Source: CAYMBL01 sp044225155 (lineage in GTDB: Bacteria > Planctomycetota > Phycisphaerae > UBA1845 > Fen-1342). Taken from it: 12,625 nucleotides of DNA. The notes under the pieces were generated by a model, which did no database searches, had not been told where the DNA came from, and worked only from the letters and a program-made list of their open reading frames with translations. Shown here piece after piece: positions 7,062-12,625 of the stretch. Numbering within the stretch: the first letter of the stretch is position 1; each line of letters starts with the position of its first letter. The DNA lies in the NCBI GenBank assembly GCA_044225155.1, contig JBGAJB010000088.1:1-12625 (forward strand), in the 5' to 3' direction. The position numbers were made by a program, and so were the translations under genes.

Positions 7062-8222
7062 CTAGGGACACGTGCTTCCGTACGCCGACAGCACAATCCC
7101 CAGATCGCTCAGATCCGTATCGCCGTCGCCATCCAGGTCGCCGTTCGCGTTCAAGCCGTACGCGGACAATACAATTCCCAGATCGCTGAGATCGACGACT
7201 CGATCTCCGTTCAGATCACCCGGGCAAGCCGTCGAGGGCGTCAGCAGAAACGCGTGCGGAAAGCCGCGATACGTTCCCATGCCGACAATCTGACCACCGC
7301 TATTGATGCTCCAGGCACTTTCAAGCTTCCAGTCCGGGTTGGGCGCGATCATCGTGTTCAGATCGTGCATCGTGCCATCCCAGACAAAAGCCTTGTTGCT
7401 CGAAGTGCCTACGACTTGTCGCGACATGTTCAATCCGTGGGCATAGCTGGTGCCGTTTCCGAGGTGCCCGAGATCAGTGCGCGTGAGCACGTTCCCGCTG
7501 GCGTCCGTCGTGTAGAGGAAAGCGCGGTCCGCGCCGGCCGCCGTAGTGGAACATCCCACGACGTCGCCGGCGTCATTGATCGCGTACGCCTGGCTATTCA
7601 CTCCGCCCAGCGTACCGAGATCATGAAAGACGCCGCCGAGCCATAGAAACGCATGCATGCTGGTGTCGCCCGAGAGCATCGAGCGGCCCACGATGCGCCC
7701 GTCGGTGCTCACGTCGGCCGCATAGCTGAAGTGCCCACCCATCGTGCCGAGATCAAACAGCACGCCGTCGCTCCAGCGCGCCGCGTGATCCACCCAGCCG
7801 TAACTCACGTCATTGATGCTGAGGAAGCCGACGATTTCGTTGGCGTCGCTCACGCCGCGCGGCGCGAAATTCCCGAGCGATGTGACCGTTCCGTTCTGCC
7901 ACGCCAGCCCGTGCGGCGTCAATTCACCTAAGTCGTATGAAGTCGCGACGACGAGGGCCGCGTTGTTGATGTCGAAGCCGTGGCACTGCAGATCACCCGC
8001 GAGCGGTGGAATCGCCGTCATCCCGGCGTTCCAGAGAAAACCGTTGGCGGCGTAGTCCGCGCCCCACGCGATGCCGGTGATCCGGCCGAAATTGTTGATC
8101 GAGAAGCCCGCGCTACTCGGTCCGCCCAGCGTTCCGAGGTCGGTTAGGTTGTATTGCGCAGCGGCCGTGAATGAAAAGGCGGCCAGCGCGACGGTCAGTG
8201 TCGATGCAAGCATTGTCTTCAT
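7062..8222 (-). CDS. Secreted HAF-repeat protein with C-terminal dockerin-like tail
   Basis: A 386-residue exported protein. Residues 1-22 are a signal peptide ending TAAA before Gln23. The body is a chain of HAF-type extracellular repeats, recognisable by DLGTLGG or close variants followed by a SxAxxIN...G.IVG half: about 28-52, 157-181, 200-225 and 250-273, with a diverged last unit near 286-316. Such repeats probably fold as a beta-propeller. The C-terminus (334-386) holds two EF-hand-like dockerin repeats, DLNGDRVVDLSDLG and DLDGDGDTDLSDLG, and ends STCP. The start has a strong AAGGAGG six bases upstream; frames further upstream lack a signal peptide. The ATG overlaps the probable stop of the upstream cytochrome gene as ATGA once one base is restored there, so the two are likely co-transcribed. 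It converges with the HerA-like gene 35 bases away. The biochemical function of HAF proteins is unknown. Confidence 0.88.
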   Translation of the reverse strand: MKTMLASTLTVALAAFSFTAAAQYNLTDLGTLGGPSSAGFSINNFGRITGIAWGADYAANGFLWNAGMTAIPPLAGDLQCHGFDINNAALVVATSYDLGELTPHGLAWQNGTVTSLGNFAPRGVSDANEIVGFLSINDVSYGWVDHAARWSDGVLFDLGTMGGHFSYAADVSTDGRIVGRSMLSGDTSMHAFLWLGGVFHDLGTLGGVNSQAYAINDAGDVVGCSTTAAGADRAFLYTTDASGNVLTRTDLGHLGNGTSYAHGLNMSRQVVGTSSNKAFVWDGTMHDLNTMIAPNPDWKLESAWSINSGGQIVGMGTYRGFPHAFLLTPSTACPGDLNGDRVVDLSDLGIVLSAYGLNANGDLDGDGDTDLSDLGIVLSAYGSTCP

Positions 8223-9449
8223 GGTTTGCCTCCTTGGGTCGCCTGGCGCTGGTCGCCGACACGGTGGAAGAAATTGCCGGGGTCGACGTGTGACAGACCG
8301 TGCACGTGTCGATCTTGCCGGCATGTCCTTGCAGGCGTACCGCCTGCACGTTGTCCGTTTCCGTCACCGCCGGCCCGATCGCATGCGGACTGCCGTGGCA
8401 AGCCGCGCAGTGGACATTCGAGTGTCCCTTCGAATCGCGATAGAGCGTGTTGGGCTGCTCGAAATCGAAGCCCGGCCGCGAGTGGCAGTCGCCGCAGCGC
8501 GGCTCCGTCACCCACGGCGTCCGCGTCGGTGATCCGACCGCATACATGTCGCCGTGACAGTTCGTGCAGGTGATGCCGTTCGAAAGGTGCACATCACGCT
8601 GGCACTGCGTGCGAATACCCGGGTGACACGCGTAGCACTTTTCCGGCAGATCGACCATGTCCATCCGCGGCGCGTGCGCGGAATGGATGGAAGTCGAGAG
8701 TGCCGCGATTCCCGGCTGCCCAGGCAATCCCAGCGCATTCGACGCGTGACAGCTCGCGCACAGAACAGGCTTTTGATTGACGAGATCGGTGCCGTGCAGC
8801 CGGTCGTGATCCATCAACAAGTCCGTGGCCGTCGAGACGTTCGGATCGTTGTGGCAGAGATTGCAGGTAATCTCCGTCGAGACCGGCATGACCGCCTGCG
8901 TGCGGGTCAGAATCTGATTAGTGCTCTTGCTGCGCACCTCGATCGTCGCGAGCTGATACGGGTTCTCTTTGCCGGAGTCCTCGATCGGAACGATCGGAAC
9001 GCCCGTCACGGACCAGTCGTTCGTGCCGGTCGGCGTCATCGTGCCGGTCAAACCATGGCCGGTGAGACCGATGTTGGGTGCCGGCGCTGGACCGAAGATC
9101 GGCTGCCAGTAATCCCAGAAGTTCGTCTTGTCTGCCGAATGCTGGTTGTTGGGCAGGAAATAGCGAATTTCATAGTCCCCGGTGCTGGTCAGAATGTCCG
9201 GAGTGCTGCCGCGCGCAGGAGTTGGGCGTGCATCGTGTTAAAGGGCGGCAGCACCATGATCTCCGAGAAATCGGAATTCATGCAGTGCATGCCCAGGTCG
9301 TTGTAGCCGAAGACGACGTAGGTCGTGGCCGCCGGCGCCGCGGCAGCGGCCGCCAGCCACCAGCAAGGCCGCCCGAGCCGCCCAAAAACCGACAACGCCA
9401 AGCCCTGACGAAGAAGCGATCTTGCGAGATGAGTGGTTCGAGGTGGCAT
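8219..9449 (-). CDS. Exported seven-haem c-type cytochrome (frameshifted)
   Basis: About 409 residues after correction. The N-terminal piece (9449 to about 9213) has a basic start, a WWLAAAAAAPA export segment and then GYNDLGMHCMNSDFSE, the opening of a known periplasmic multihaem family. Near 9208-9215 the frame is lost: the piece reads AQLLRAAALRTF and stops at 9189, whereas one frame over the expected continuation RGSTPDILTSTGDYEI runs on into the haem region. The second piece carries seven CxxCH sites at 8851-8865, 8746-8760, 8623-8637, 8554-8568, 8482-8496, 8395-8409 and 8290-8304. After CHTSTP a second missing G in the GGGG run at 8279-8282 probably hides the true end (GNFFHRVGDQRQATQGGKP, stop at 8219), which overlaps the HAF gene start as ATGA. 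Uncorrected, the frame would run to 8113, inside that gene. The ATG at 9449 has GAGG 8 bases upstream. Role: electron transfer in the periplasm or at the cell surface; partner unknown. Confidence 0.8.
8229..8235 (-). promoter_or_regulatory. Strong Shine-Dalgarno for the HAF-repeat gene
   Basis: AAGGAGG on the minus strand, 6 bases before the ATG at 8222. It lies inside the 3' end of the upstream cytochrome gene, so translation of the HAF gene can be coupled to it. Confidence 0.75.
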
Positions 9450-9776
9450 CGCGAGTTCCTCTCCTTGCGCCGAGTTTTCCGCACTGAGCTGCGCGCCAAT
9501 TCCAGCGCATCGGTCCGCTGGACGCCATGCGTCCGGCGTGCGGACACGCAGCCGCACGCCGCGGGGTGAACCGAGCTTGCCTCTGCAACTGCCGCACCGT
9601 CTGCGGCAGGTAAGTAAAGGCCTATCCCGGCGTTTCCGCACCGTTGCCCTTTCCAAGCGGAACCATCAGGGCGAGCGATTGATACCGGGTAGGTGAAGTG
9701 CCTAGTGTTCTGTGAACCAGCGACCTGAATTGGCGCGTATTGCCCGGGGCGAGAGATCAGAACAAGGATCATTTTC
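9450..9776. other. Divergent leader region with hairpins
   Basis: About 330 bases between the divergent cytochrome (-) and CBS (+) genes. Read on the minus strand, towards the cytochrome, it has an AAAGG/CCTTT helix (9648-9652 with 9616-9620) enclosing a GCG-GAAA-CGC hairpin with a GNRA loop (9630-9639). A perfect 8-bp hairpin follows, CTGCCGCA/TGCGGCAG with a 5-base loop (9589-9609). This looks like a structured 5' leader or cis-regulatory RNA, but it matches no riboswitch class I can name with confidence. No reading frame here is protein-like. On the plus strand AAGGA at 9764-9768 is the ribosome-binding site of the CBS gene. Confidence 0.4.
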
Positions 9777-10608
9777 ATGAGCGTTTTGTCACTGGCAACT
9801 CGGCAGGTGGTTTCGGTGAGGCCGTCTGATCCGATCGATCACGCGATTCGCGTCATGCAAGCCGCTCGCATTCATCACCTGCTCGTGATGGATGGCGAAA
9901 AGCTCGTCGGCATCGTCTCGGATCGCGACATTCTCGGCTCAGTCGGCTGGATTCTCGCGAGCGATCGGCGCATCGGCACAGGTGAATCGGCATTCACGGT
10001 CGGCCCGGTGCGGATCGATCAGATCATGACGCGTTCGCCGCGCACGGTCCCGCCCGACGAGACCCCCGCGCGCGCCGCCGCCCTCATGGTCGAGCACAAG
10101 ATCGGCGCGTTGCCCGTCTGCGAAAGTGGACGCTTGCTGGCCGTCCTCACCGAAGTCGGATCTGATCCGCGGCCTGGCGGAATCCACGAGCGAGTCGGCC
10201 AAACACTTGCTGGCCGCCCCGGTGTCGAAACTGATGCGGGCTCACGTCGTCTACGTGACGCCCGACACCGCGCTGCTCGAAGTCGTACAGCTCTTCCGCG
10301 CGCGCCGCATTCGACATCTGCCCGTGGCCGTCGATCGCAAGCTGTTCGGCATGATCGCGGATCGCGACACGCTGCGCGTGCTGGGGACGGCCGAAGTGTC
10401 TGAAGGCCGGCTGATGCCGCGCATCGCGCGGGAAATCATGAATCCCGACGTGCTCGCGACCAATCTCCAAACGCCGCTGCGCGACGCGCTGCGCGAGATG
10501 TTGGCCAACGACGTGCACTCGTTGCCCGTCATGATCGGCGACGAATTGACGGGCATCATCACGCTGACGGACTTCCTGCGAGAAGTGCATGCCCGCCAGC
10601 TGCTGTAG
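9777..10608 (+). CDS. Four-CBS-motif regulatory protein (one frameshift)
   Basis: A cytoplasmic protein of about 277 residues after correction, made only of two CBS pairs (Bateman modules). Visible motifs are VVSVRPSDPIDHAIRVM...LVGIVSDRDIL (CBS1), MTRSPRTVPPDETPARAAAL...LLAVLTE (CBS2, cut), VVYVTPDTALLEVVQLF...LFGMIADRDTL (CBS3) and DVLATNLQTPLRDALREML...LTGIITLTDFL (CBS4). CBS pairs bind adenine nucleotides and sense energy charge; with no enzymatic domain this is probably a stand-alone sensor. The frame breaks at about 10152-10157: the first frame reads LTEVGSDPRPG, while the next frame over gives SDLIRGLAE, which is what follows LTE in a normal CBS2. Removing one base (an A or G in GAAG) restores a single reading frame. 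The ATG at 9777 has AAGGA 8 bases upstream. It converges with the SMP-30 gene, the stop codons being 12 bases apart after correction. Confidence 0.85.
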
Positions 10609-10620
10609 ATCGCGCGGCGC

Positions 10621-12296
10621 TTACTCCGTCGTTCGATTCGCGACCGCGATTCCGCCCCGCACTCCGGCTTGCGCCGGCGACGTTCAGCCGCACGCGATAG
10701 ATGCTGGATTGCGCCGCGAGATAGAGCGTGCGGCCGTCCTCATCGCCCCACGCGAGATTGTGCGGATGCTCCGGGCCGCGCAAAGTGCCCAGGTGCCGTC
10801 CATCGGGCGCGACGATCCAGAGACCGCTTGGGCCCGAAACGTACAGATTGCCGCGCTGATCCACCTTGATTCCGTCGATCGCGTCTTCTCCTGGCGCGGA
10901 TGTCATGTCGATCAATACGCGACCGTTGCTCAGTCCGCCATCAGCGGCCACGTCGTACGCCATGACAATCTTTTTCTTGTCATCCCAGTCGCCGACGTAA
11001 AGGCGCTTCTCATCCGGCGAGAACGCGATGCCGTTCGGGCCGGTCAGGTCGTTCGTCAGCAAGTGCACGTGTCCGTCGTGGACGCAATACACGCCGGTGT
11101 ATGGTGACTCGCGCCGTGGGTCATCGCCGAATTTCGGCAGGCCAAACGGCGGATCGGTGAAGAACAGCATGCCGTCGGAGCGATAAACGAGGTCGTTCGG
11201 GCTATTTAGTCGCTTGCCCTCGGCGCGATCGGCTACCACGGCGAGCGCCCCGTTTTTCTCCAGGCGCGTGATGCGGCGGTTCCCGTGTTCACAGATCGTG
11301 AGTCGCCCGTCGCGGTCCAGCGTGAGGCCGTTGGAGCCGGGCTGGCGATACTCGGCGATGTCCGCGCCTTTGTAGCCGCTCTTCGTGCGATAGATCGACA
11401 CTTCGCCGTCGTGCGTGCAGCGATAGATCACGTTTCGGTTGGGATCGGAGAAGAGCAGATAGCCCTCATCGATCGGCACGGCCCCCGTTCCGCCGATCCG
11501 CGCCGGCACCCAGACGGGTCCCTCGGTAAAAGTAAAGCCGGTGGCGACGCGCTCCAGCCGCGCGTCCGGAGCAATGATCTCATCGAGCCGCGTCCAGCTT
11601 TCGATGTCGAGCTTCGCGGGCGTCACGCCGCTCCAGCGTTCCGGGCGATAGAAATCGAGCGTCGCCGAGCGCATCCACACGAAATTTCCGGGCGGATCGG
11701 AGAGCGGCCCATTGGCCGCGAAGATGGCAATCTGAATGTGCTGGCCCGGCCGCGCGGCGCGTGCTACCACCACTCGATTCGGCGCATTCCAGCCGGCCGC
11801 CAGCGGTCCGCCGCGCTGCCCGAGCACTTGCGGCAGTTTTCCATCGACCCAGATTTCGGCGTAATCGTCCAGCGTCACTTCGAGCACGACCGTCAGTCCG
11901 CTGGTTGCAACGCTGCCAACGCGCTCTGGAACCGTGAGTCTCAGGCGGTACCAGCCGAACGCCAGCCGGCCGGTCGAGCGCCGGGTTTCCAACGCGGCGG
12001 GGTCGATCGTCTCCCACGCGGAGTCATCAAAATCGCGGCTCCTGCATGCGGAGCGATGTCGTGCGTGCGATTCGCCGACGCTCGCCTTGTCGGGACCAGA
12101 GCGCGTGATGCTCGACTTCGACGATCTGGGCATCGTGGTAACGCCACTGAGCGCCGATGGTCGCGGCTGCCGTCGGCTCAGAGAGGTCGACGACAGCATC
12201 CGGAACGTTCGGAGCAATATCCGCCCGCGCGATGGAGGCAGCGACAATCACTATCGCGAGGAAACGCAACTCAGGGCTCAGCCGATTCCAATTCAT
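10621..12296 (-). CDS. Secreted SMP-30/gluconolactonase-like protein with N-terminal sugar-binding-like domain (frameshifted)
   Basis: An exported two-domain protein of about 560 residues after correction. It starts MNWNRLSPELRF, has a hydrophobic export segment FLAIVIVAASIARA, then DIAPNVPDAVVDLSE. Next is a beta-sandwich domain resembling the galactose-binding-like fold (DFDDSAWETIDP, GWYRLRLTVPE, DDYAEIWVDGKL). The C-terminal half is a six-bladed SMP-30/gluconolactonase/LRE propeller with the family markers FTEGPVW, LNSPNDLVYRSDG, FTDPPFGL and DAIDGIKVD, whose Glu, Asn and Asp are the expected metal ligands. It may hydrolyse a lactone or related ester in the periplasm. Four breaks are seen: about 12100, 12078 and 12035 between the export region and the first domain (frames alternate through GPDKAS, ANRTHDIAPHAGAA and DFDDSAW), and about 10665-10676 near the end, where GVRGGIAVANRTTE then a TAA at 10621-10623 lies in the neighbouring frame. 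Uncorrected, the frame runs on to 10559 and overlaps the CBS gene. Confidence 0.8.
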
Positions 12297-12373
12297 TTTA
12301 GCCGCATTCGTTCCTTGCTCATCATTGCTCTCCGTTTCAGTCATTCGCAATTCGCGATTCGCCGCTTCGCTCT

Positions 12374-12625
12374 TCACCTCACTTCCCCTTCCGTTCCACC
12401 GTCGGCCAGTTCATCTAGTTTGAGCTCAACATTCGGATCCTTGTTGAAGGCGTGTACATCACGTGTTGCAGCACGAGGCGGCCGTCGATGATCTGGTAGA
12501 TCAGGGGATTGACCGGCGAAATCTTGTTGATCGAAGCCGCATAGCCGCAATAGCCGCCGAATTGCGGCTCATACTTGGCCGGATCTTTCTCGAATTCCTC
12601 GCGATGTTCCTTCGTCGCGAAGTGA
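12374..12625 (-). CDS. YHS-domain protein, C-terminal part (partial, one frameshift)
   Basis: The gene enters from beyond the right edge. The visible part begins HFATKEHREEFEKDPAKY, followed by EPQFGGYCGYAAS and IYQIIDGRLVLQHVMY, the end of a YHS domain (small cysteine-containing module thought to bind metal, often in exported proteins). Near 12452-12453 the frame is lost: reading straight on stops early, while one frame over gives AFNKDPNVELKLDELADGG and a stop at 12374-12376. One missing base restores it. The stop overlaps a GTG as GTGA and lies 77 bases before the likely ATG of the SMP-30 gene, so the two are probably one transcription unit. The domain call is good; the function of this member is unknown. 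Confidence 0.78.

Noticed and set aside
8113..8222. Apparent 110-base overlap of the cytochrome reading frame with the HAF-repeat gene.
   Set aside because: The extension encodes no family sequence; one missing G at 8279-8282 explains it and gives a normal ATGA junction.
10559..10620. Apparent convergent overlap of the SMP-30 frame with the CBS gene.
   Set aside because: A one-base correction near 10670 yields a plausible C-terminus and a stop at 10621, removing the overlap.
1..12625. Search by eye for CRISPR arrays, tRNA/rRNA genes, transposases, integrases and toxin-antitoxin pairs.
   Set aside because: No regularly spaced repeats, cloverleaf, recombinase motif or small paired genes were seen.

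Overview
The window is high-GC bacterial DNA. It most likely comes from a member of the Planctomycetota, probably a metagenome-assembled contig. The reasons are gene content rather than a marker gene: two secreted proteins with dockerin-like (DLSDLG) C-terminal tails, a HAF-repeat protein, a secreted SMP-30/gluconolactonase fused to a sugar-binding-like N-domain, a YHS-domain protein, and a multihaem cytochrome with a GYNDLGMHC N-terminus. I know these families mainly from planctomycete genomes, but no rRNA or other marker is present to prove it.

Layout, left to right. (1) 3-398 (+) is the 3' end of a DNRLRE/CBM96-like extracellular protein. It converges with a zinc-ribbon membrane protein at 403-1005 (-). 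(2) 1006-1337 is non-coding, with a long perfect inverted repeat (1079-1162) and a convincing intrinsic terminator that closes pilT. (3) 1338-2474 (-) is a PilT-family ATPase. (4) 2909-4762 (+) is a secreted endonuclease/exonuclease/phosphatase-fold protein with a dockerin-like tail. (5) 4906-7026 (+) is a HerA-like DNA-translocase ATPase with no NurA partner in view. (6) 7062-8222 (-) is a secreted HAF-repeat protein with a dockerin-like tail. Upstream of it at 8219-9449 (-) is a seven-haem c-type cytochrome, and the two probably form one transcription unit with an ATGA overlap. (7) 9450-9776 is a divergent intergenic leader with RNA-like hairpins. (8) 9777-10608 (+) is a protein with four CBS motifs. 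(9) 10621-12296 (-) is the SMP-30 protein, preceded by the 3' part of a YHS-domain gene (12374-12625, -).

The most striking property of the window is uneven integrity. All five complete genes between 403 and 8222 read through cleanly. Every gene to the right of 8222 needs one or more single-base corrections: cytochrome 2, CBS 1, SMP-30 4, YHS 1. In each case the reading frame on both sides of the break still encodes conserved family sequence, and correction removes otherwise odd gene overlaps. This suggests either local assembly or sequencing error or very recent pseudogenisation. The genes were annotated here across these breaks.

Functionally the window is a mosaic of cell-envelope and secreted proteins (cytochrome, HAF, nuclease-fold, SMP-30, DNRLRE) with a pilus-retraction ATPase and a DNA translocase. 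I see no phage, transposase, CRISPR array, tRNA or rRNA, and no convincing complete defence system.
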